Origin: Streptomyces venezuelae | GTDB taxonomy: Bacteria > Actinomycetota > Actinomycetes > Streptomycetales > Streptomycetaceae | Reading direction: 5' to 3' | Length of the DNA: 64,000 bases | NCBI RefSeq assembly: GCF_008642275.1 | Contig: NZ_CP029189.1 | Location: 6,306,001-6,370,000, forward strand | In this document: in pieces, positions 8,214-16,969 of the stretch | Position numbering within the stretch: position 1 is the stretch's first letter | Layout of the letters: each line of letters opens with the position of its first letter | Made by a program: the position numbers and the translations under genes | The notes under the pieces: model-generated | What the model saw: only the letters and a program-made list of their open reading frames with translations | Databases searched by the model: none | What the model was told of the DNA's origin: nothing

Positions 8214-9071
8214 TCACGCCGTTGACGTGCGACTGAGCCGGTCCGCGCCGGAGAGCACGGCCGCGGCCAGGGCCTCGGCCGCGGCCGGCGGACGCGGGCC
8301 GCGGAGCAGGGCGAACTCCACCGGCCCCAGCTCCGGCAGCCCGCCGACCCGCACCAGCCCCGGCGGGATCAGCCCCCGGACGTGCGCCATCACGCCGAGC
8401 CCGGCCCGGGCCGCCGCGATCAGGCCGCTCAGGCTGCCGCTCGTGCACGCGATCCGCCAGGCCCGCCCCTCCCGCTCCAGCACCTCCAGAGCCCGGGCCC
8501 GGGTGATGCCCGGAGGTGGGAAGACGATCAGCGGAACAGGGCGCTCCGGGTCCACCCGCAGCCCGTCCGCGCCGATCCACACCATGCGGTCCCGCCAGAC
8601 GAGCCGGCCCCGCTCGTCCCCGGGCCCCCGCCGCTTCGCCAGCACCAGGTCCAGGCGCCCCGCGTCCAGCCGCTCGTGCAGGGTCCCGGACAGCTCCACC
8701 GACAGCTCCAGGTCCACCTCGGGGTGCTCGTGCCGGAAGCTTTCGAGGATCTCCGGGAGCCGCGTCAGCACGAAGTCCTCCGAGGCCCCGAACCGCAGCC
8801 GCCCGCGCAGCCGCGTCCCCGCGAAGAAGGCCGCCGCCCGCTCGTTCGCCTCCAGGATCGTCCGCGCGAAACCGAGCAGCGCCTCGCCGTCCTCCGTCAG
8901 CCCCACGCTGTGCGTGTCACGGACGAACAGCGGCCGTCCCGTCGCCTCCTCCAGCCGCCGCACGTGCTGGCTGACCGTGGACTGACCCACGCCGAGCCGC
9001 CCGGCGGCCTGCGTGAAGCTGAGCGTCTGGGCCACGGTGAGGAAGGTCCGCAACTGGACGGGGTCGTACAT
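8214..9071 (-). CDS. LysR-family transcriptional regulator
   Basis: The 285-residue protein has an N-terminal winged helix-turn-helix (LRTFLTVAQTLSFTQAAGRL then VGQSTVSQHVRRLEEATG, residues about 7-45) and a C-terminal effector-binding domain of the type I periplasmic-binding fold. It is probably a tetrameric DNA-binding protein that responds to a small molecule. It is divergent from the bile-acid-symporter-family gene at 9285 across a 213-base gap. A palindrome CATCG-N7-CGATG lies 18 bases from its own ATG, so autoregulation and control of the transporter are the natural guesses. The inducer is unknown. Confidence 0.92.
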   Translation of the reverse strand: MYDPVQLRTFLTVAQTLSFTQAAGRLGVGQSTVSQHVRRLEEATGRPLFVRDTHSVGLTEDGEALLGFARTILEANERAAAFFAGTRLRGRLRFGASEDFVLTRLPEILESFRHEHPEVDLELSVELSGTLHERLDAGRLDLVLAKRRGPGDERGRLVWRDRMVWIGADGLRVDPERPVPLIVFPPPGITRARALEVLEREGRAWRIACTSGSLSGLIAAARAGLGVMAHVRGLIPPGLVRVGGLPELGPVEFALLRGPRPPAAAEALAAAVLSGADRLSRTSTA

Positions 9072-9089
9072 ACCGCCACGTTAGCCGCT

Positions 9090-9106
9090 CATCGTGGATC
9101 GCGATG
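9090..9106. promoter_or_regulatory. Candidate LysR operator CATCG-N7-CGATG
   Basis: A 17-base imperfectly spaced palindrome with 5-base arms lies 18 bases upstream of the LysR ATG (9071). It matches the general T-N11-A layout of LysR boxes and is the clearest symmetrical element in the divergent gap. Confidence 0.4.
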
Positions 9107-9164
9107 GCAGTGAGTGCGGTGTGCGGGTTTCCCGATGAACAGCCACCCCCGACCATGGAGGAAG

Positions 9165-9283
9165 CACCCCGAGCACCCCGGTCCCCGGGCACCTCGAACA
9201 CCCCGATGACTCCGAACACCCCGCTCCCCGCGCATCCCGCCCCGGGCGAGCCGGAAAAGCCCCGACAGCAAGTGAGCACCCCG
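9165..9283. repeat. Degenerate CACCCCG direct repeats in the divergent gap
   Basis: The gap between the LysR gene and the symporter contains several copies of GAGCACCCCG or GAACACCCCG. Two copies of CGAACACCCCG, at 9195-9205 and 9213-9223, are exactly 18 bases apart. No convincing small gene was found here. The repeat may be a promoter feature or simple local duplication. Confidence 0.4.
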
Positions 9284-9284
9284 T

Positions 9285-10325
9285 ATGCGCCGCCCGCACC
9301 TCCCCGCCCGGCTGCCCCTGGACCCGTACGTCCTGGCCCTGCTCGCCACCGTGGGCCTCGCCGCCCTGCTGCCCGCCCGCGGCCCGGCCGCCACCGCCAC
9401 CGACCTCGCCTCCACCGCGGCCGTGGCCCTGCTGTTCTTCCTCTACGGCGCCCGGCTCTCCACCCGCGAGGCCCTCGACGGCCTGCGCCACTGGCGGCTC
9501 CACCTCACCGTGCTCGCCTGCACCTTCGTGCTCTTCCCGCTCCTCGGCCTCGCCGCCCGCGCCCTGGTCCCCGGCCTGCTCACCGCCCCGCTCTACGGCG
9601 GCCTGCTCTTCCTCTGCCTGGTCCCCTCGACCGTGCAGTCCTCCATCGCCTTCACCTCGATCGCCCGCGGCAACGTCCCCGCCGCCATCTGCGCGGGCTC
9701 CTTCTCCAGCCTGGCCGGCATCGTCCTCACCCCCCTCCTCGCCGCCGCCCTGCTCGGTGGCGACGCGGGCGGCTTCTCCCCCGACTCCCTCCTCAAGATC
9801 ACCCTCCAGCTCCTGCTGCCCTTCCTCCTCGGCCAGGTCCTGCGGGCCAGGGTCGGCGGCTTCCTCGTCCGCCACAAGCAGGTCATCGGCCGCGTCGACC
9901 GCGGCTCGATCCTGCTCGTCGTCTACGCCGCCTTCAGCGCGGGCGTGGTCGCGGGCATCTGGCACCAGGTGAGCCTCCCGAGGCTCGCCGCCCTGATGCT
10001 GGTGGAGGCCGTACTCCTCGCCGTCATGCTCCTCGCCACCTGGTACGGCGCGGCCCGCCTCGGGTTCGCCCGCGAGGACCGCATCGCCATCCAGTTCGCC
10101 GGGTCGAAGAAGAGCCTGGCCGCCGGACTCCCCATGGCCGGCGTGCTGTTCGGGCCGCACGCCGCGCTCGCCGTGCTCCCGCTGATGCTCTTCCACCAGA
10201 TGCAGCTGATGGTCTGCGCGGTCATCGCCCGGCGCCGCGCCCAGGACCCGGTGCCCGAACTCCCGCGCGCCCGTGTGGCGGAGGTCTCCCGCCCGGTCCC
10301 GCAGGGGGCCGCCCGGGCCCGCTAA
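9285..10325 (+). CDS. Bile acid:sodium symporter family transporter (SBF-like)
   Basis: A 346-residue integral membrane protein with about nine to ten hydrophobic segments, consistent with the SBF-like/YfeH branch of the BASS family. Characteristic stretches are LCLVPSTVQSSIAFTSIARG and FAGSKKSLAAGLPMAG, which correspond to the crossover helices of the fold. The substrate is unknown; family members carry organic anions, often with Na+. ATG 9285 has a weak ribosome site; no better in-frame start was found. The next gene begins six bases after its stop, so the two are probably co-transcribed. The LysR gene is divergent. Confidence 0.85.
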   Translation: MRRPHLPARLPLDPYVLALLATVGLAALLPARGPAATATDLASTAAVALLFFLYGARLSTREALDGLRHWRLHLTVLACTFVLFPLLGLAARALVPGLLTAPLYGGLLFLCLVPSTVQSSIAFTSIARGNVPAAICAGSFSSLAGIVLTPLLAAALLGGDAGGFSPDSLLKITLQLLLPFLLGQVLRARVGGFLVRHKQVIGRVDRGSILLVVYAAFSAGVVAGIWHQVSLPRLAALMLVEAVLLAVMLLATWYGAARLGFAREDRIAIQFAGSKKSLAAGLPMAGVLFGPHAALAVLPLMLFHQMQLMVCAVIARRRAQDPVPELPRARVAEVSRPVPQGAARAR

Positions 10326-10331
10326 CGTTCG

Positions 10332-10763
10332 GTGGTGACCTGGATACGCCCGCTCGGCGCCCACGCCGAACGCCCCTGCACCCTGGTGGTCTGCCGCGGC
10401 TGCTGCTGCGGTGACCCCCGCAAGAACCCCGGCACCGACCACGCCGGCCAGCTCGCCCGGCTGCGCGAGGCCGCCGCCGCCTCCGGGGGCCGGCTGGCCG
10501 TCCGTACGAGCGAGTGCCTCGGCCCCTGCGCCCAGGCCAACGTCATCGTGGTCCAGCCCACCACCGAGGCCCGCCGCCGGGGCGCCCGCGCGACCTGGTT
10601 CGGCTGGGCCCTCGACGACACCGCGACCGACGAGATCATCGCCTGGGCCGTGTCCGGCGGCCCGGGCACCACCCCGCTCCCGCCCACCCTGGACCTCCAC
10701 CGCATCGACCCCCCGGCCCCGAAGCCGGCCAAGTCCGCCTCCCGCCGGGGCCGCAGAGCCTGA
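10332..10763 (+). CDS. (2Fe-2S) ferredoxin-domain, thioredoxin-like protein
   Basis: Small 143-residue cytosolic protein. Cysteines in VVCRGCCCG (Cys21 and Cys24-26) and in SECLGPC (Cys62, Cys66) give the C-x4-C ... C-x3-C spacing of thioredoxin-fold 2Fe-2S proteins, so an iron-sulphur electron carrier is likely. The last 30 residues are Pro- and Lys/Arg-rich and probably disordered. Start is GTG 10332 or the adjacent GTG 10335. It begins six bases after the symporter stop. Why a ferredoxin is linked to that transporter is not clear from sequence. Confidence 0.8.
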   Translation: MVTWIRPLGAHAERPCTLVVCRGCCCGDPRKNPGTDHAGQLARLREAAAASGGRLAVRTSECLGPCAQANVIVVQPTTEARRRGARATWFGWALDDTATDEIIAWAVSGGPGTTPLPPTLDLHRIDPPAPKPAKSASRRGRRA

Positions 10764-10902
10764 TGTCCGGCGGTGCGCGGGAGTCGCGCGAACCGGCCAC
10801 GCCGGCCGGGTCCGACCGGTAACGTCACCACCAGTTGTTGCCGACGGGCCGACTCGCTCGCGCCTGATCGGCGTCTCTCGGGGTGCGGGCGTGGGGGTAC
10901 GG

Positions 10903-13293
10903 ATGCCGGACGTCAACGAATCAGCGGCGGACACTGCGGGGAACGGGAACGGGGACGGGGGCACGGAGACGGCCCGGGCGACCGAGGCGGCCCGGGCGAT
11001 GGACGCCGTCGAACTGATAGACCAGGTCGTGCAGGTGCTGTCGCGGGCCCAGGACCTGGAACTCTCCTGGAGCGGGCACGTGGACGGCGAAGCGGGCGCC
11101 GTGGCCGCCATGCGCCAGGAATGGGAGGCCGTGCGCGGCGGGGAGCTCCGCATGTCGGTGGTCGCCCCCATGAAGGCCGGAAAGTCGACACTGGTCAACG
11201 CCATCGCCGGTTACGAGCTCCTGCCCGCCCGCGCGGCCGCGATGACCACGCTCCCCACACGGATCGTGCTCGACCGCTGCCTGACCGAGACGGAGCTCGC
11301 GGAGCAGGGCGCCGACGCGTTCCGGCCCGTACTGAAACTGCGCGAGCAGGACGCGGTCCGGTTCGACCTGCTGGTGAAGGCGATCCGCACCCACCTGGCC
11401 CCGTCCCAGGCCGAGCAGGAACAGGACCGCTATCCGCACCTCGTGCCCCTCATCCAGGACGTCCTCGCCGAGCGGTTAGCGCCGACGCGGGCCCGCTACG
11501 AGGGGCGCGCCGAGGTCCAGGAGGCCCTGACGCGGCTCAACGACCTGATGCGGCTGGCCGGCCGGGTCCTGCCCTCCGGGTGGCGGATCGAACTCTCGGA
11601 CGTGCCCGTCGTGCACACCCCCTACTGGGCGCCCGCCGCGGGTGAGGACGACGGTCCGGGGCGCCTGGTCGTCGTGGACACGCCGGGCCCGGACGAACAC
11701 GAGCTGTCGGAGATGCTCGGGAACGTCGTCAGCAGGCAGCTCAGCGAGAGCCACATCGTGCTGGTCGTCCTCGACTACACGAAGATGGGCGGACAGTCCG
11801 ACGCGCGGATCCGCCAGCTGATGGAGCCCCTGCTGGCCGTCATCGGCCCCGACAAGCTCTTCGCGGTCGTCAACAAGATCGACCAGAAGCGCCACGAGAC
11901 GGACCTCGGCAACGAGGGCATCGTCCGGTCGGTCACCGCCAACCTCGGACTGTCCGACGCCACCGCCGGCGAACGCATCTACACCACGTCGGCCGAGTGG
12001 GCGCTCGCCTCCGTCCGGACGCTGACCTCCCTCAAGGCCGCGCAGCACAACTTCCTCCCCGCCTCCGACGAGTCCGCAGCCCGGCTGCTCAAGCTCGTGT
12101 ACCCGATGCACTGGGAGGAGGAACTGGAGGACATCCGGACCGAGACACTGACCCGGGTGGCCCAGCGGGCCTGGAAGTTCAGCCAGATCGAGCAGTTCCT
12201 CACCTCCGCCGTCGCCCACCTGCGCCACAGCGCCCTGAGCTTCGCCATCGGAGCGGCCCTCACCAAGGCCGTCTCCGAACTCGCGGATCTGGAGATCGCC
12301 ACCGCGTCACGCCGGGACCTGATCGGCCGCAGGTCCCACGACCTGGCACGGGCGGTGGAACAGATCTCCGACGAGATGGCCGAGATCGCCGGATTCCGCA
12401 GCCGGGTCACCGAACCCGCGAAACTGGCCGGGCGTCTCGCCGCCGACATGCACAAGCAGCTGAAGAGCGCCAGGGACGAGGGGGACAAGGTCGTCAAGAG
12501 GTTCCACGGCGACCTTCAGGCGGCTGCGCGCTCCGGAGGCACCGGACTGATCGACCGGGCGCTGAAGACCGTCTTCCGCAAGGACGAGGACGCCCTGGAG
12601 TTCACCAGCGCCGAAGACGCCTGGGACTACATCCGCCTCCGGACCCTGGAGCCGAAACCACGCCTGGACGCCATCCTGGAGCGCAGCCGCAAGCGGATCG
12701 AATCGTCCATCGGGTCTTCCGCGCGGCGCCTGGTGCAGCAGGAGAGCGAGCTCGTACGGCCCGTCGTGGAGCGGGCCGCGGCCAGGGTCAAGGACGACTT
12801 CGACCTCGCCTTCACGGTGCCCGAACTGGACCTGGGCGGTTCCGGGTTGGCGGAGAGTCCGATCGTCCCGCAGGCCGAGACCCGGCAGACGACCGTCGAG
12901 GTCGAACGTGAGGTCTACGGACGCTCCTGGCGGACCCTGTGGATGTGGCGCACCACCTACTCCAGGACCGTCGAGGAAGTGACCGAGGAGCATGCGTACG
13001 TCGTCTCCGTGGACGCCCTCGCCGACAGCGTCCGGCAGTCCTTCCACACGTGCCTCCACGAGATCGAGGAGGCCCTGAGCAGCCACGTCAAGGAGATGGT
13101 CACCGTGCAGGTCGACCACTACTACGACGGGGTCGAGGCCTTCCTCCAGCGGTACCGGGGGATCCTCCAGCAGTCCGCCGAGGACAACGAGCTCGAAGAG
13201 CTGAAGCAGAACGAGCTGCGGGAGAACCTCAACGTCTTCCTGGCCGCGGTACGGGACCTCCGGGCCGAGGTGGAGCACGTCCGTGCCGTCTAG
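10903..13293 (+). CDS. Dynamin-like GTPase A (first gene of a four-gene membrane-acting operon)
   Basis: A 796-residue large GTPase. The P-loop is APMKAGKST (residues 88-96), where Ala replaces the first Gly of GxxxxGKS; the Thr-rich switch I region follows at TTLPTR. G3 is DTPGPDE at 259-265 and G4 is NKID at 324-327. After the G domain come about 400 mostly helical residues, as in bacterial dynamins, ending in a charged C-terminus. ATG 10903 follows a GGGGGT stretch; a GTG lies 12 bases upstream. Leu192 is encoded by TTA (11476-11478), making translation likely bldA-dependent. The next GTPase gene starts 11 bases inside its 3' end. A membrane-remodelling role, related to RdcA/CrfC or LeoA-type proteins, is inference. 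Confidence 0.85.
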   Translation: MPDVNESAADTAGNGNGDGGTETARATEAARAMDAVELIDQVVQVLSRAQDLELSWSGHVDGEAGAVAAMRQEWEAVRGGELRMSVVAPMKAGKSTLVNAIAGYELLPARAAAMTTLPTRIVLDRCLTETELAEQGADAFRPVLKLREQDAVRFDLLVKAIRTHLAPSQAEQEQDRYPHLVPLIQDVLAERLAPTRARYEGRAEVQEALTRLNDLMRLAGRVLPSGWRIELSDVPVVHTPYWAPAAGEDDGPGRLVVVDTPGPDEHELSEMLGNVVSRQLSESHIVLVVLDYTKMGGQSDARIRQLMEPLLAVIGPDKLFAVVNKIDQKRHETDLGNEGIVRSVTANLGLSDATAGERIYTTSAEWALASVRTLTSLKAAQHNFLPASDESAARLLKLVYPMHWEEELEDIRTETLTRVAQRAWKFSQIEQFLTSAVAHLRHSALSFAIGAALTKAVSELADLEIATASRRDLIGRRSHDLARAVEQISDEMAEIAGFRSRVTEPAKLAGRLAADMHKQLKSARDEGDKVVKRFHGDLQAAARSGGTGLIDRALKTVFRKDEDALEFTSAEDAWDYIRLRTLEPKPRLDAILERSRKRIESSIGSSARRLVQQESELVRPVVERAAARVKDDFDLAFTVPELDLGGSGLAESPIVPQAETRQTTVEVEREVYGRSWRTLWMWRTTYSRTVEEVTEEHAYVVSVDALADSVRQSFHTCLHEIEEALSSHVKEMVTVQVDHYYDGVEAFLQRYRGILQQSAEDNELEELKQNELRENLNVFLAAVRDLRAEVEHVRAV

Positions 13294-14710
13294 CAGGACC
13301 CCGGCCAGGACCCGTCCCGTACCGGCCCCCCTGCCGCAGCCCCTGTGCCGGATGCTCAGCGGGCTCAGCGCGGCAGCCGTACGCGCCCTCGGCACCCACG
13401 ACCGCCGCCGCCCGGCGCTGCCCGAACCGACGGCGGGAGGGCTGAGGGCCCTGCTGCCCGACCTGTCCGAGGCGCCTTCGGGGCGCCTCGACTACCGGAT
13501 CCCCCTCATCGCCCCGATGAAAGCAGGCAAATCCACCCTGCTCAACGCGATCGTCTGCCAGGAACTGCTGCCCTCGCGCGGCCCCGCGATGACGGTCCTG
13601 CCCACGCGTGTCGTCCCCGTCGCCCACCACGCCGCGCCCGGGCCGGTCCTCAGCCTCGCGCCCGAAACCGCCGCCCGCATCGACGGCCTCGCCGCCCGGC
13701 TCCGCGCCCCCGGGCGGCGCGCGGCGGTGGCCGCGGCGGTGAACCGCCATCCCCAGCTCGCCTCCGTCGCCCGGGACAGGCCCGGCCCGCCCGCCACCGG
13801 CGAGGTGGGCCACGAGGGAACGGCCACCGTCCGCAGGGCCCTCGCCGGCCTGAACGACCTGCTGCGGCTCGCGCTCCTGGCACTCCCCGAGGAGGTCGCG
13901 CTGCGCGAGGTGCTCGCCCTGCGCGCCCCCGAGGCCGTCGTTCCCGTGCCGTGGCTGGCCTCGGCCCCCGAAGGCGGCCGGCTGGTCCTCGTGGACACCC
14001 CCGGCCCGGACGAGGAGCTGCTGCCCGGCGTCCTCAACCACTTCGTGGCGCGCGAGGTCCACCACGCCCACGAGGTCCTCGTGGTCCGTGACGCGACGCG
14101 CCGCGGCAGCACGGCCGAGGCGTGCGTCGACCGGCTCCTCGCCGCAGCGGCCCCCGGCACCGGAGCCGCCCCCGCCTTCACGGTGCTGAACAGGGCGGAC
14201 CTGGTCTCCGCCGACCAGGTCGCACAGGTCTCCGGCCCCGTGTCCGCCGCCGACGGCGCGCCGGGCCGTACCGGCCGAACCGCCGCCCGCCAGGCGCTCG
14301 CCGCGGCATCCGTGCTGTGGCCGCGGGCGGACAGCGGGCACGGCGACACGGCGCAGCACGCCGCGGTCGTCGAACTCCTGAGGGGCCTGTTCCCCCTCGA
14401 CTGGAAGGACCGGGTGGACACCATGCTCACCCGCCAGACCCACGCGGTCGCCCGACGGGCCTGGGACCGCTCCGGCGTGCCCTCGGTGATGTCCTCGTTC
14501 GTCCACGACCGGGGCCGCGCCCCGGGCGGATGGGCGCTGGCCCGGCTGCTGGCCCGGCTCGCCCCGCTCACGGGTCCACCCCCGCCGACCGGGCGGTCCG
14601 CCGGCCCCCGCGCGCCCCTGGACGACCTGGCGGTCCTGGCCGACCGCCGCCAACGCGTGGCGGACGCAGCCCGGAGCCACTTCGCCGGCCTGGCGATCGA
14701 ATGGAGGTGA
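13283..14710 (+). CDS. Dynamin-like GTPase B, short form
   Basis: A 475-residue paralogue of the preceding protein. The P-loop APMKAGKST (77-85), G3 DTPGPDE (238-244) and G4 NRAD (303-306) align with GTPase A, and the segment after G1 (MTVLPTR) is shared. Only about 120 residues follow the likely G domain, so the long helical stalk of GTPase A is largely missing. This suggests a partner subunit that pairs through the G domains rather than an independent membrane-shaping dynamin; this is inference. The GTG start at 13283 lies inside the end of the upstream gene (11-base overlap), so synthesis is probably coupled. The third gene starts four bases after its stop. Confidence 0.8.
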   Translation: MPSSRTPARTRPVPAPLPQPLCRMLSGLSAAAVRALGTHDRRRPALPEPTAGGLRALLPDLSEAPSGRLDYRIPLIAPMKAGKSTLLNAIVCQELLPSRGPAMTVLPTRVVPVAHHAAPGPVLSLAPETAARIDGLAARLRAPGRRAAVAAAVNRHPQLASVARDRPGPPATGEVGHEGTATVRRALAGLNDLLRLALLALPEEVALREVLALRAPEAVVPVPWLASAPEGGRLVLVDTPGPDEELLPGVLNHFVAREVHHAHEVLVVRDATRRGSTAEACVDRLLAAAAPGTGAAPAFTVLNRADLVSADQVAQVSGPVSAADGAPGRTGRTAARQALAAASVLWPRADSGHGDTAQHAAVVELLRGLFPLDWKDRVDTMLTRQTHAVARRAWDRSGVPSVMSSFVHDRGRAPGGWALARLLARLAPLTGPPPPTGRSAGPRAPLDDLAVLADRRQRVADAARSHFAGLAIEWR

Positions 14711-14714
14711 CACG

Positions 14715-15806
14715 GTGCCGGACGACCTGCGCAGCCTCGCCCTCGACGTACCGCTGCTGACCGACCGGGTGCTGCTCGAACTTGCCAACAGCCTGGTGGT
14801 GGCCGAGGACCTCACGACGTACCGGCGTGAACAGTCCTTCTCCGCCACCCTGCTCGCCCGGATCGTCGGCCGGGAACGGCAGCGCGAGCTGCTGACGACC
14901 CGGGCACTGGTCGACGGGCAGCGTTCCCTGGTCGACTGGGCCACGGAACTCTCCGGCCAGGCCCGCATATCCGACCTGGCACTGGCGCGGGTCGCCGCAT
15001 GCCTGGGCGAGACACGACGCCGGGTCGAGGAGGTCGGCGGACAGTCGGCGGCGCGGCTGTCCGAACTCGCCGACGTGGTGGCCCGGATAGCCGAGGCGTG
15101 CGAGACCAGGTTCACGGAGGCGGAGAGCCGCCTCGCCGCCCTGGAGGAGCAGCAGGCGGCCACGGAGCTGGGGCTCCAGGCCGAGGACGCCCTCGCGATC
15201 TCGGTGGGGCGCTGGACGGCCGGCCAGTCGTACAGCGGACTCCCCTGGCCGGTGCAGGTGGTGATGCTGTCGGCCGAGATCGCCGCCGGCCCTGCCGGCG
15301 CCCACAGCTTCCGCTCGGGCCGCGACGCCTACGTCGAGCGGCTGATCCACGCCGTCATGAACGTCGTCCGACCGGGCACCCCGCAGGGCCGCTTCATCCT
15401 CGTGGACCTGCTCGACGAGGGCTGCTCCACGACGGCGCCGGACCGGCTGCGGCTGGCCGCCGAGATCCTGGGCAGCGGTCTGGCACCCTCCCTCGTCGCA
15501 CCGGCCGGCCCGCTCAGCGCCGTCGCCGCAACGGCCGTCGAGCTCTGGACCCTGCCGGGCACCGCCCGCCCACCGCGCCCGACCGAGACCGCCGCCGCGC
15601 TCGTCCGGCGGCGGCACGGGTGGTGGACCCCGCGCACCGGTACGGCCGGACACTTCGTCGAACGGGTCGTCAAGGAGCAGGCCGCAGCCGCCCGCACCCT
15701 GCGCCAACGGGCGGCCCGCGCGGCCACCGAGCCGGTGCCGGCCGCGTACGCACCCGGGGCGGGCACCAGCCACGGCCCGGCCACGACACCTCAGGCACGG
15801 GCATGA
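14715..15806 (+). CDS. Coiled-coil partner protein of the dynamin operon (RdcB-like?)
   Basis: A 363-residue soluble protein with no motif I can name with certainty. Residues about 95-158 form a strong heptad-type coiled coil (ETRRRVEEVGGQ to ALEEQQAATELG). A conserved-looking globular part follows with WTAGQSYSGLPWPVQVVML and FILVDLLDEG. Its position after dynamin-like genes recalls the E. coli pair YjdA/CrfC (RdcA) and YjcZ (RdcB), where a second protein works with the GTPase; I cannot confirm homology by eye. The C-terminal 40 residues are Ala/Pro/Gly-rich. The GTG start at 14715 is four bases after the GTPase B stop and its stop overlaps the patatin ATG as ATGA. Confidence 0.75.
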   Translation: MPDDLRSLALDVPLLTDRVLLELANSLVVAEDLTTYRREQSFSATLLARIVGRERQRELLTTRALVDGQRSLVDWATELSGQARISDLALARVAACLGETRRRVEEVGGQSAARLSELADVVARIAEACETRFTEAESRLAALEEQQAATELGLQAEDALAISVGRWTAGQSYSGLPWPVQVVMLSAEIAAGPAGAHSFRSGRDAYVERLIHAVMNVVRPGTPQGRFILVDLLDEGCSTTAPDRLRLAAEILGSGLAPSLVAPAGPLSAVAATAVELWTLPGTARPPRPTETAAALVRRRHGWWTPRTGTAGHFVERVVKEQAAAARTLRQRAARAATEPVPAAYAPGAGTSHGPATTPQARA

Positions 15807-16969
15807 CCGGCCTCACGGACCTCGCGGCCGCCGCACGGCGGGCGGCGGCCGCCGGTCCGGACACCGGCCGGGCCGCCGACAGCGCGCCGAAGCGGGCGAC
15901 GGCACCCGGCCGGGCCCCCGCGGAGGACCGGGCCCCCGCCCAACTGCCCAGGATCGGCCTGGTGCTGTCCGGCGGCGGCGCCAAGGGCGCCTACCACGTG
16001 GGGGTGGTGGAGTACCTGGCGTCGGTCGGCACCAGCGTCCACGCCATCGCCGGTGCCAGCATCGGAGCCCTCAACGGGGCGATCCTCGCCGCCGCCGGCA
16101 CCCCCGCCGCAGGAGCGGCCGCGCTCACCGCCGTGTGGGAGGAGGTGGCGTGGCAGGCCGGATCCGCCCCACCGGCCGACGGGGCGGGCGGACCGCCCCC
16201 GGAGGAGACGACGTGGGAGCGGCTCGCCCGGATCCTGCCACGACTGTCCGCACCCGCCCTCCAGCCGGCGGCCCTGGAACAGCTCGTCGCCGACCACGTG
16301 GACCCGGACCGGCTCGGCTCCGGGATCCCGCTGTGGGTCTCCGCGTTCCCGGCACTGGAGGAGATCGACTCCCTGCGCGGCTGGAGCTGGACCCTCGACG
16401 TGGTGCGCTCCGGCCTGGGGGCGCGCGCCGAGTGGCTCCACGTCAACGATTTGCCGCGGCGGGAACGGCACCGGGCGGTGCTCGCCAGCGCCGCGCTCCC
16501 CGTCGTGCTGCCTCCCCGCCGCGTCGGCCGCAGCCTCTACCGGGACGGCGGGATGGCCGACAACACCCCGGCGGGTGCCCTCGCCCGGTACGCGAGGTGC
16601 GACATCGTGATCGTCGTCCACCTGAGCGACGGGGCGTTGTGGGACGCCCACGACCATCCCGCGCTGCGCGTCATCGAGATCCGCCCCCGCCACCGCATCC
16701 GCCCGCCCGGCCCGGCCGGCGGCGCGACGGCCCTGGTCGACCTCTCCCCGAAACGCCTCCGCCACCTGCGCCGCCAGGGCTTCGAGGACGCCCGGTGGAC
16801 CATGGAGCCGCTGCGCGCCGCGCTGTCCGCGGTGGAGGGGGCGAGGACCGCACAGAGCCGGATGCTGGACGCCGTCGCCCGCCTGGACGACGAGGCGCGT
16901 CCGGACGACGAGGCCCGGCTGGACGACGAGGCCGGGGAGCCCGGCCTGCCGCCGGGCCTCAGCGGGTGA
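15803..16969 (+). CDS. Patatin-like phospholipase
   Basis: A 388-residue serine hydrolase of the patatin family, expected to cleave acyl chains from membrane lipids. The oxyanion motif SGGGAKGAY starts at residue 56, nucleophile Ser86 is in GASIG (84-88) and the catalytic Asp248 is in DGG. The dyad is therefore complete. An Ala/Pro-rich N-terminal segment of about 45 residues precedes the domain. The C-terminus has three tandem DDEAR-type hexapeptides. ATG 15803-15805 overlaps the stop of the coiled-coil gene (ATGA), so it is the last, coupled gene of the operon. Its 3' end overlaps the convergent fdhD gene by 11 bases. Coupling of a lipase to dynamin GTPases suggests a membrane-damaging or membrane-repair system. 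Confidence 0.88.
   Translation: MTGLTDLAAAARRAAAAGPDTGRAADSAPKRATAPGRAPAEDRAPAQLPRIGLVLSGGGAKGAYHVGVVEYLASVGTSVHAIAGASIGALNGAILAAAGTPAAGAAALTAVWEEVAWQAGSAPPADGAGGPPPEETTWERLARILPRLSAPALQPAALEQLVADHVDPDRLGSGIPLWVSAFPALEEIDSLRGWSWTLDVVRSGLGARAEWLHVNDLPRRERHRAVLASAALPVVLPPRRVGRSLYRDGGMADNTPAGALARYARCDIVIVVHLSDGALWDAHDHPALRVIEIRPRHRIRPPGPAGGATALVDLSPKRLRHLRRQGFEDARWTMEPLRAALSAVEGARTAQSRMLDAVARLDDEARPDDEARLDDEAGEPGLPPGLSG
16883..16936. repeat. Three 18-base repeats encoding (L/P)DDEAR in the patatin tail
   Basis: Units at 16883-16900, 16901-16918 and 16919-16936 encode [12 protein letters not shown] and LDDEAG. They form an acidic tail after the lipase domain. Exact 18-base spacing suggests slippage expansion. 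Confidence 0.8.

Noticed and set aside
9081..11204. A 707-codon minus-strand frame over the symporter and dynamin start
   Set aside because: It is Gly/Glu/Ala-rich nonsense opposite genes with clear family motifs.
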